Origin: Bacteroidaceae bacterium
GTDB lineage: Bacteria > Bacteroidota > Bacteroidia > Bacteroidales > Bacteroidaceae
Assembly: GCA_900770705.1 (NCBI GenBank)
Contig: CAAGLF010000061.1
Span: forward strand, 1-5,005
Direction: 5' to 3'
Length of the DNA: 5,005 nucleotides
Positions 1-5,005 of this stretch are shown here, piece by piece; within the stretch, counting starts at the first letter, position 1; every line of letters begins with the position of its first letter. The position numbers were made by a program, and so were the translations under genes. The notes below the pieces were generated by a model that was given only the letters and a program-made list of their open reading frames with translations, had not been told where the DNA came from and searched no databases.

Positions 1-19
1 GGGAGAGTATTCGTTTCAT
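1..19 (-). CDS. 5' end of a downstream gene, product unknown (partial)
   Basis: An ATG at 19 (minus strand) opens a frame reading MKRILS before the window ends. A Lys-Arg pair followed by hydrophobic residues is how a Bacteroidota secretion signal often begins, but six residues cannot identify a protein. The start lies 35 bp after the stop of the TPR lipoprotein gene on the same strand. It is preceded by an A-rich stretch (about 25 to 38) of the kind that often serves as a translation start region in this phylum. From memory of Bacteroides gene order (dut, TPR protein, DUF4292 lipoprotein, M23 peptidase), a DUF4292-type lipoprotein is the most likely identity. That is inference from context, not from the residues seen. 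Confidence 0.5.
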
Positions 20-54
20 AGGCTTTGTTTTTCCTGTATGGGGTTATCGGGGAT

Positions 55-1866
55 TCAGAAGCGGCGCAACTTCCTGCGCAGGCGCCCCTTTTCGCCCGCT
101 GTTTCGGCCAAGTCGACGGCACGTTGCAGAAAGGCACGCGCTTCGCGGCGCAGACCGACGCGCAGATAGATGTCTGCGGCATGTTCGAGCAGGGTGGCGT
201 CGGTCTCGCCCGCCGCCTCGGTCAGGCGCAGGGTCTGGTCGATATAGATACGCGCCTGCTGGTATCGCTTCTGCTGGTAGAGCACCCAGGCATAGGTATC
301 CAGATAGGTGTGATTGTCCGGTTCGGCCTCGACAGTGCGCCGACTCATCTCCTCTGCCCGTTCCAGATTCTTCCCGTCCAGCGAAAGGAAGTAGGCATAG
401 TTGTTCAGGCAGAACAGATTGTCCGGTTGGCGGTCGAGCGCCTTCTCGTAGACAATGTAGGCGGCCGCGTGGTTGCCCTCCCGGTGATAAAGGTCACCAA
501 GGGAGGCATAGAGGTCGGAGGCCAAGTCGTCGGAAGTATCGCCGTCGATGAGTCCGGCTCCCCTTTCAAGCACTTCGACGGCCTCCGCGTCGCGGTCGAG
601 GCTCAAGAGTGCCATTCCGTCGTAGAAATAGAAGAGTACGTTGGACGGGTCGTACATTTCGCCCTCACGGCAGAGGCTCACGATTTGCAACAGGTCATTA
701 TCCTTCAGCAGAATCTGGAGCAGCTGCAGGCGAGCGGGGCTATAGTCGGGCTCGACATCGAGAATGCGGCGCATTGCGGGCACTAGAGAGTTCTCAGGTT
801 GGCCGATGGACAGCAGGTAAGTGGCATAGAGCTCCGGCAGGGAGCGGGAGTCGAGCGGACGGGCCACAACTTCGCGGAAAAGGCGGAGCACGGCGGCCGT
901 ATCGCCGGAAGTGGCGGCATATCCGCGCATAGCCTCCACCCGGGCTTCGTCGGTAGCACGCGGGTTGAGCACCACGTCGTGCAGCAGGCGGGTATAGAGG
1001 GAGTCGGCGCCGGTGTTCTTGTAATAGGCGAGGAGGGAAATCTGGGCAAAGCTGTTGTCGGGCTCCGAGGAGAGGACATCGAGGTAGGTGGCGAGCGCCA
1101 TCTCCGAAAACCCGTGCTCCTGGTACATATCGCCGAGCAGCACGCGGTAGCGGAGGTCGTTGGGGTATTCGGCGCAAAGGTGCTCGATGGCCGCATAGGC
1201 GTGTTCGTCGTCGCCAAGTTCGCTGTAGAGCTTGAACTTCTCGACAGCGTATTCCTCAGCGGGGCCTTCGATACGTTCCAAGCGCTCGATGGCGCGGATG
1301 GCTCCGAGCCTGTCGCCACTCTGTTCGTACAAGCCCACCAGCATCATCAGGTTCTCGCTCGTAGGCTGTACTTCGCTAATCATCTCGTAGAGGGTGAGCG
1401 CCTGAACATAGTGCCCCAGACGGGCCTGCAGGGCTGCCAGCGTCTCCTTGTAATAGATATTCTCCGGCGCCTCGGCCACCGCCCTGCGTAGCAGGGAGTC
1501 GGCCACTCCTATCTGCATAGTGTCGGAGAAGGAGGCGGCCGAAAGGTGGAGCAAGGCCAGTTCATAAAGGGCTTCAGAAGCGTCGGGGTTGATGCGCAAC
1601 ACCTCCGCGAGGAGTTCTGCGGCGGCATCGCTGTTGCCCTTCAGCCGCTGCCGCACGGACTCGAGGAAAAGGCTGTCGAAGTGCCGCGCTGCGGAGTCGG
1701 ACAGTACGGCCCGATCGGGGAATACATAGTTGCGCCGATAAGCCTGTCCCTCCCGGCCGACCAAGGTACAGCCCGCCAGCATCCCGGCACAGAGCAGCGG
1801 GACGCACAGACAGCGGACAAGGCAGACAGCCATCCGCATCAAGCAGGCGGGAGAAGAGTTCGACAT
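55..1866 (-). CDS. TPR-repeat lipoprotein, probably outer-membrane anchored
   Basis: The 603-residue protein begins with a signal peptide and a lipobox, Leu30-Ala-Gly-Cys33, so it should be exported and lipidated on Cys33; Thr and Leu follow the cysteine. The rest is helical repeats with the TPR spacing of small and aromatic residues. Clear copies lie near residues 63-95, 137-169, 237-270, 410-443, 449-482, 483-517, 518-550 and 557-590, and several end in the typical P-D-N/D turn. No enzymatic domain is visible, so a scaffold or protein-binding role in the periplasm is the sensible inference. The ATG at 1866 is the longest choice. ATGs at 1839 and 1833 also leave a workable signal peptide, with a more usual n-region (MRM...). 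The gene follows dut after 105 bp, with no clear -7 box between them, so it is probably read from the dut promoter. The signal region is oddly rich in cysteine (positions 8, 15, 19, 21, 26 and 33). The partner and precise role are unknown. Confidence 0.9.
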   Translation of the reverse strand: MSNSSPACLMRMAVCLVRCLCVPLLCAGMLAGCTLVGREGQAYRRNYVFPDRAVLSDSAARHFDSLFLESVRQRLKGNSDAAAELLAEVLRINPDASEALYELALLHLSAASFSDTMQIGVADSLLRRAVAEAPENIYYKETLAALQARLGHYVQALTLYEMISEVQPTSENLMMLVGLYEQSGDRLGAIRAIERLERIEGPAEEYAVEKFKLYSELGDDEHAYAAIEHLCAEYPNDLRYRVLLGDMYQEHGFSEMALATYLDVLSSEPDNSFAQISLLAYYKNTGADSLYTRLLHDVVLNPRATDEARVEAMRGYAATSGDTAAVLRLFREVVARPLDSRSLPELYATYLLSIGQPENSLVPAMRRILDVEPDYSPARLQLLQILLKDNDLLQIVSLCREGEMYDPSNVLFYFYDGMALLSLDRDAEAVEVLERGAGLIDGDTSDDLASDLYASLGDLYHREGNHAAAYIVYEKALDRQPDNLFCLNNYAYFLSLDGKNLERAEEMSRRTVEAEPDNHTYLDTYAWVLYQQKRYQQARIYIDQTLRLTEAAGETDATLLEHAADIYLRVGLRREARAFLQRAVDLAETAGEKGRLRRKLRRF

Positions 1867-1906
1867 TTCGAAGAAGGGAGAAAAAAGAAATTTCTGCGGC
1901 GTCAGT

Positions 1907-1942
1907 GCCGACTTTCGCGGCCATTCTCCGGCGCAAGTCGGC
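1907..1942 (-). repeat. Inverted repeat (hairpin) between dut and the TPR gene
   Basis: GCCGACTT at 1907-1914 is matched by AAGTCGGC at 1935-1942. After one mismatch, CGC at 1916-1918 pairs with GCG at 1931-1933, leaving a loop of about 12 nt. In the minus-strand transcript the hairpin sits 29 nt after the dut stop. It is not directly followed by a U tract; a run of six T lies about 20 nt further on (1881-1886). It is therefore not a standard intrinsic terminator. It could be an RNA processing or stability element, an attenuator, or chance in GC-rich sequence. Confidence 0.45.
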
Positions 1943-1971
1943 CGTACTTCCGGCTACGGAAACCGTCGGTC

Positions 1972-2403
1972 TCAACGACCGGTGTGGCCGAAGCCTCCGT
2001 CGCCGCGCTCAGTCTCGTCGAGCGTATCGACAGGCAACCATTCGGCCCTTTCGTGACGGGCAATGACCATCTGGGCAATGCGTTCGCCGTCGTTGACGGT
2101 GAAAGGCTCGGAGGAAAGGTTGACGAGGATGACACAAATCTCTCCCCGATAGTCCGCATCAATAGTTCCGGGGGCATTGGCCACAGTTATCCCGTGCTTG
2201 GCAGCCAGTCCGGAGCGGGGACGCACCTGTGCCTCATAGCCGGCAGGCAGGGCAATGCGAAGACCAGTCGGAACCAGGGCACGTTGCAGGGGCTGGAGGG
2301 TCAGCGGCGCATCGATATTGGCCCGCAGGTCGACTCCGGCCGAGAGCGGCGTGGCATACTCGGGGAGGGGATGGCGCGAATGGTTGATAATCTGAATCTG
2401 CAT
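1972..2403 (-). CDS. dut: dUTP diphosphatase (dUTPase)
   Basis: Dut hydrolyses dUTP to dUMP and pyrophosphate. This keeps uracil out of DNA and feeds thymidylate synthesis; family members are cytoplasmic homotrimers. With the ATG at 2403 the protein has 143 residues, the normal length for the trimeric family. All five family motifs are present in order: AGVDLRA (22-28); PRSGLA (62-67); the uracil/sugar-binding loop around GITVANAPGTIDADYRGE (71-88) with Asp82, Asp84 and Tyr85; GERIAQ (106-111); and the C-terminal RGDGGFGHTG (133-142), whose Phe138 should stack on uracil. The frame is open further upstream to an ATG at 2454. That start would lie upstream of the -7 box at 2430-2437 and add 17 residues unlike the family, so 2403 is preferred. 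The stop is TGA at 1972. The gene is the first in its operon and divergent from dgt. Position 140 is His where Ser is common, a minor change. Nothing in the sequence suggests loss of activity. Confidence 0.97.
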   Translation of the reverse strand: MQIQIINHSRHPLPEYATPLSAGVDLRANIDAPLTLQPLQRALVPTGLRIALPAGYEAQVRPRSGLAAKHGITVANAPGTIDADYRGEICVILVNLSSEPFTVNDGERIAQMVIARHERAEWLPVDTLDETERGDGGFGHTGR

Positions 2404-2429
2404 AGGGCTACATTCATTGGAAAGTCGGA

Positions 2430-2437
2430 CAAAAGTA
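2430..2437 (-). promoter_or_regulatory. Predicted -7 promoter element for dut
   Basis: The minus strand reads TACTTTTG, an exact match to the Bacteroidota -7 consensus TAnnTTTG. It lies 26 nt before the chosen dut ATG, which implies a 5' leader of roughly 20 nt. I see no good -33 TTTG/TTG at the usual distance upstream, so promoter strength is uncertain. The box supports the ATG at 2403 over the one at 2454. Confidence 0.6.
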
Positions 2438-2501
2438 CGGAAATTCCACCACATAGTGCGGGTTTTCGTTGAAAAACGTGGCAGTTAAGGCTTTTTTGGC
2501 G

Positions 2502-2509
2502 TAATTTTG
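2502..2509 (+). promoter_or_regulatory. Predicted -7 promoter element for dgt
   Basis: The plus strand reads TAATTTTG, an exact match to TAnnTTTG. A weak -33 candidate (GTGG, 2478-2481) lies about 20 nt upstream; a proper TTTG is not seen at that distance. Transcription should begin about 3 to 6 nt after the box, near 2512-2515. That leaves a leader of only about 7 to 16 nt before the candidate ATGs at 2522 and 2528. The box also overlaps the TTG at 2507, which rules that codon out as the translation start if the promoter is real. Confidence 0.6.
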
Positions 2510-2527
2510 CGCAAGATAATTATGGCT

Positions 2528-3883
2528 ATGAACTGGCAACAACTCATCTCCTCGAAGCGGCTGGGCAAAGAAGACGCCCACAAACGCTCCACCGAACGGC
2601 GCACGGAGTTCCAGCGGGACTACGACCGGCTGATTTTCTCGCCGGCTTTCCGCCGTATGCAGAACAAGACACAGGTTTTCCCGCTTCCAGGCAGCATTTT
2701 CGTACACAACCGACTGACGCACAGCCTCGAAGTGGCCAGCGTGGGCCGCAGCCTCGGCACGGACGTGGGGACAGAACTGCAGATACGCCATCCCGAACTG
2801 CAGAACACGGGAGAAATGCAGGAACTGGGCGACATCGTGAGCGCCGCCTGCCTGGCACACGATATGGGCAACCCACCATTCGGACATAGCGGCGAGCGGG
2901 CCATACGCAGCTACTTCACCGAAGGACGGGGAGCGGCACTGCGCGACCACCAGACGCCCGAAGGCGACCGGATCACGCCCGAGGAATGGCAGGACATCAC
3001 GCATTTCGACGGCAACGCCAACACTTTCCGCCTGCTGACCCACCAATTCGACGGAAAGAGGGTAGGGGGCTTCGTGATGACGTACACCACCCTTGCCAGC
3101 GTGGTGAAGTATCCGCACAGTGCGACATTCTGCGGCCGGAAGCCCAAGTTCGGCTTCTTCGAAGCGGAAAAAGATACCTATCTCACCATCGCCCGCGAAC
3201 TCGGTCTCGAAGAAATGGAACGGCAGGGTGCAAGCGTGCGCTGTATGCGCCACCCACTGGTATACCTCGTGGAGGCAGCCGACGACATCTGCTACGAAAT
3301 CATGGATATCGAGGACGCCCACAAGCTTAGACTGCTCAGCGACGAACTGACCGCCGACCTGCTGCTCGGCTTCTTCGAGCCCGACACACGCCGCGAGCTC
3401 ACCGAGGCTTATCCGACCAACACCGATATCGACGACCGCATAATATACTTCCGTTCGTGCGTCATCAGCACACTGGAAAGGGCCTGTGTTCGCATTTTCA
3501 CCGACCACGAAGCGGAGATACTGGCAGGACGTTTCCAAGGCTCCCTCATCGACCATTTGCCCGAGCCGCTACTCAGCGCCTACAGGGCGTGCGAGGACAT
3601 TGCCGGCCGGAAAATCTACAATTGCAAGGAGGTGACGGACATCGACTTGGCCGGATACCACATTATCTACACCTTGCTCGACCTGATGACGGAAGCCGTA
3701 CTCCATCCTGACACGGCCTACAGCCAGCTGCTGCTGAAACAGGCTTCCAGCCAGTACCAACTGAAGGCTCCAAGGCTCTACGACCGTTTGCTCGCCGTAT
3801 TGGACTATCTGAGCGGTATGACCGACATCTATGCCCTCGACCTCTATCGGAAAATCAACGGCCAACAGCTGCCGAGCGTGTAG
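2528..3883 (+). CDS. dgt: Deoxyguanosinetriphosphate triphosphohydrolase (dGTPase), HD superfamily
   Basis: Dgt cleaves dGTP to deoxyguanosine and tripolyphosphate in the cytoplasm, helping set the dNTP pool. From the ATG at 2528 the protein has 451 residues, usual for the family. The metal site of the HD fold is complete: His65 in NRLTHSLEV, His111-Asp112 in HDMGNPPFGHSGE, and an Asp of the ADD motif at 252-253. His120 and Glu123 sit at the spacing of the catalytic His126 and Glu129 of E. coli Dgt (His117 being the HD histidine). The family signatures RDYDRLIFSPAFRRMQNKTQV (residues 30-50) and HFDGNANTFRLLT (159-171) are also present. Starts at TTG 2507 and ATG 2522 are in frame. I chose 2528 because relatives, as I recall them, begin MNW and because the -7 box at 2502-2509 excludes 2507; 2522 remains possible. 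The gene is divergent from dut and ends 66 bp before a strong terminator, so it is probably monocistronic. No truncation or missing key residue is visible. Confidence 0.95.
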   Translation: MNWQQLISSKRLGKEDAHKRSTERRTEFQRDYDRLIFSPAFRRMQNKTQVFPLPGSIFVHNRLTHSLEVASVGRSLGTDVGTELQIRHPELQNTGEMQELGDIVSAACLAHDMGNPPFGHSGERAIRSYFTEGRGAALRDHQTPEGDRITPEEWQDITHFDGNANTFRLLTHQFDGKRVGGFVMTYTTLASVVKYPHSATFCGRKPKFGFFEAEKDTYLTIARELGLEEMERQGASVRCMRHPLVYLVEAADDICYEIMDIEDAHKLRLLSDELTADLLLGFFEPDTRRELTEAYPTNTDIDDRIIYFRSCVISTLERACVRIFTDHEAEILAGRFQGSLIDHLPEPLLSAYRACEDIAGRKIYNCKEVTDIDLAGYHIIYTLLDLMTEAVLHPDTAYSQLLLKQASSQYQLKAPRLYDRLLAVLDYLSGMTDIYALDLYRKINGQQLPSV

Positions 3884-3949
3884 AAAAACCATTGCCCTCG
3901 TCCCTCCGGCAAACGACCCCCCACCGAAATCGCCGTCAGTGCATACACC

Positions 3950-4000
3950 AAGAATCTCCCGCCTCTTCACGATGGAAGAGGCGGGAGATTCTTTTTCTTT
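3950..4000 (+). terminator. Intrinsic terminator after dgt
   Basis: A perfect 19-bp stem (3950-3968 with 3975-3993) closes on a six-base ACGATG loop. The stem core is GC-rich and its 3' side runs into TTTTTCTTT on the plus strand, so it should terminate dgt efficiently. On the minus strand the stem is followed by GGTGTATG rather than a U tract, so it is a weaker terminator for the convergent rnc gene, although the stem lies within about 35 nt of the rnc stop. Confidence 0.92.
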
Positions 4001-4027
4001 CAACAGCAGAGGGTCCTCCGCTTGGCA

Positions 4028-5005
4028 CTACTCGCCGTACGCGGCCTCGAGAGCGGCGGAGATAATGTCCTCGGCCTGCTGCTTGCGGGCGGCTTCGGCC
4101 TGCTCGTCGGGGAGCTGGGAGGACTTCTTGCGGCCTCTCACCCGCCGGGACGCCCTGGGCGCCTTCCCGGCAGCGTCGGTAGCATCCGGAGCTGGACTGT
4201 CGGCAGGCACTGCAGCAGCATCGGACTGCACGGGAGCGGCTTTCTGCGGCTGGGGGGCGTCCGTCCCAGTGTCGGCAGCCTCCCGGGCAGTTACGGCGGG
4301 CTCTTTGGCCTCTTTTGCAGCCTCTTTTGCAGCCTCCTTTGCGGCCTCCTTTGCGGCCTTACGCGGCCTGGCAGCGGGCTTTTCGGCCTGGGGAGCGCCA
4401 TCGGCTGCCTGCCCGGCCGGCTTTTCAGCCTTCGGTGCTTTCCTCGCAGACGCAGCCGCCTTCGGTTCGGCCGATTGGGGCTTCTTGTCGGCCGGAGCCG
4501 CAGACTTATCGGGCTTTGCCGCATTCTGCTCCCCCTTGTTCGCCGCACTGTTGCGCCGGCTCCGTCCGCGGGATTCCCCGGCAGGAGCGGCTTCCGGAGC
4601 GGGCGTGCGACGCAGCTCCTCCTCTATTTCGTCGATGATGGGCAGGACGACCACCTCGTTGGCCTCCATCGCCGTTCTTTTCTCCTTGGCAAGGAAGAGG
4701 CTGTCGTGGAACTTCCTGTCGCGGCGAAGGTGGGTCAGGGCATCGCGGGCAGCGTTCTGCTGACTCTCCTTCTTGCTGTATCCAGTGCCGCTACCGGCCC
4801 GAATACCCTCGATGAAGACGGTACACTCAAAAGTGGGCGTGGGCGAATTTCCCTCACAAGCGCCCGACATACGGAACTCGTTGCGAATTTTGTTCTTCTG
4901 ACTCCACTCCAGGAGCTTGCTCTTGAAATTCACTTCTTTGTGGGCGGTGGCATCGAGGTCCATCAGCTTCCCAATAATGCGTTTGCGCACAAAATACTGG
5001 CAGTA
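4028..5005 (-). CDS. rnc: Ribonuclease III, C-terminal part with dsRNA-binding domain and long Ala/Lys/Pro tail (5' truncated by window)
   Basis: RNase III cuts double-stranded RNA in rRNA maturation and mRNA turnover. The frame is open through the right edge (the first visible residues are YCQYF), so the start and the catalytic domain lie outside the window. The visible 325 residues hold three parts. First is the linker after the catalytic domain, ending in DATAHKEVNFKSKLLEWSQ as in Bacteroidales RNase III. Next is a complete double-stranded-RNA-binding domain (about 4927 to 4721), with PTFECTVFIEG and the RNA-contacting GTGYSKKESQQNAA. The third part is a tail of about 195 residues (about 4618 to 4028). 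The tail is dominated by Ala, Lys, Pro and Glu and includes a tandem KEAA block, Arg-rich patches RGRSRR (about 4570-4553) and SRRVRGRKK (about 4150-4124), and a predicted C-terminal helix rich in Ala, Glu and Gln. E. coli RNase III (226 residues) ends soon after this domain, so the tail is unusual. The stop is TAG at 4028. The gene is convergent with dgt. The identity is firm; the function of the tail is unknown. Confidence 0.93.
   Translation of the reverse strand, partial: YCQYFVRKRIIGKLMDLDATAHKEVNFKSKLLEWSQKNKIRNEFRMSGACEGNSPTPTFECTVFIEGIRAGSGTGYSKKESQQNAARDALTHLRRDRKFHDSLFLAKEKRTAMEANEVVVLPIIDEIEEELRRTPAPEAAPAGESRGRSRRNSAANKGEQNAAKPDKSAAPADKKPQSAEPKAAASARKAPKAEKPAGQAADGAPQAEKPAARPRKAAKEAAKEAAKEAAKEAKEPAVTAREAADTGTDAPQPQKAAPVQSDAAAVPADSPAPDATDAAGKAPRASRRVRGRKKSSQLPDEQAEAARKQQAEDIISAALEAAYGE
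4309..4356 (-). repeat. Four 12-bp tandem repeats encoding KEAA in the rnc tail
   Basis: Four head-to-tail 12-bp units lie at 4309-4320, 4321-4332, 4333-4344 and 4345-4356. The first two are identical to each other (CCTCTTTTGCAG), and so are the last two (CCTCCTTTGCGG); the pairs differ at two positions. The unit is a multiple of three, so changes in copy number keep the rnc frame and only lengthen or shorten the tail. The encoded (KEAA)n stretch should form a charged Ala-rich helix. Confidence 0.85.

Noticed and set aside
25..1491. Plus-strand open frames opposite the TPR gene (25-786 and 799-1491)
   Set aside because: They show no family signature and lie entirely antisense to a protein with a clear lipobox and repeated TPR motifs.
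2404..2454. A longer dut with 17 extra N-terminal residues starting at 2454
   Set aside because: The -7 box at 2430-2437 would lie inside this coding stretch. The extra residues do not resemble the family, whose members begin close to MQIQIIN.
1546..2472. A 308-codon plus-strand frame crossing the TPR gene start, the gap and dut
   Set aside because: It overlaps two confident minus-strand genes and no protein family is recognisable in it.
2467..2478. Small palindrome CGTT-GAAA-AACG in the dut/dgt spacer as a possible operator
   Set aside because: The arms are only four bases long and there is no second copy, so chance is a sufficient explanation.
2414..3556. A 380-codon open frame on the minus strand opposite dgt
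   Set aside because: The plus-strand frame has the full set of dGTPase motifs. The minus-strand translation shows no recognisable domain and is explained by GC-rich codon bias, which suppresses stops on the opposite strand.
3831..4763. A 310-codon open frame on the plus strand opposite rnc, encoding an Ala/Ser/Phe-rich protein
   Set aside because: It is antisense to the RNase III frame, which carries a recognisable dsRNA-binding domain. Its composition mirrors the low-complexity tail, it begins inside dgt and it runs through the terminator hairpin.
1..5005. Search for CRISPR arrays, insertion-sequence ends, tRNAs, toxin-antitoxin pairs or phage genes
   Set aside because: None was seen. The only tandem repeats are the 12-bp units inside rnc, and all intergenic gaps are short (about 145 bp at most).

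Overview
The window looks like ordinary chromosomal housekeeping sequence from a GC-rich member of the Bacteroidota, probably Bacteroidales. I base this on three things. Two boxes match the Bacteroidota -7 promoter consensus TAnnTTTG. The dUTPase, dGTPase and RNase III proteins have a Bacteroides-like character. A dUTPase gene is followed by a TPR lipoprotein gene, an order I recall from Bacteroides-type genomes. I cannot name a genus from the sequence. No mobile element, CRISPR array, tRNA, rRNA or obvious phage gene is visible, and I did not find a convincing new multi-gene system.

Layout from left to right. On the minus strand a probable operon reads right to left: dut (2403 to 1972), a TPR-repeat lipoprotein (1866 to 55), and the first six codons of a further gene that runs off the left edge (19 to 1). 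On the plus strand, dgt (2528 to 3883) encodes an HD-domain dGTP triphosphohydrolase and ends at a strong intrinsic terminator (3950 to 4000). Converging on that terminator from the right is the 3' part of rnc (5005 to 4028, minus strand), which encodes the double-stranded-RNA-binding part of RNase III and an unusually long Ala/Lys/Pro/Glu-rich tail. The catalytic domain of RNase III lies beyond the right edge.

How the parts fit. dut and dgt are transcribed divergently from one short AT-rich intergenic region with one -7 box for each direction. Both enzymes control the dNTP pool: Dut removes dUTP and supplies dUMP, and Dgt cleaves dGTP to deoxyguanosine and triphosphate. The lipoprotein is probably an outer-membrane-anchored periplasmic scaffold carried on the dut transcript. 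The points most worth a second look are the RNase III tail with its KEAA tandem repeat, the shared dut/dgt promoter region with a very short dgt leader, and a hairpin between dut and the TPR gene.
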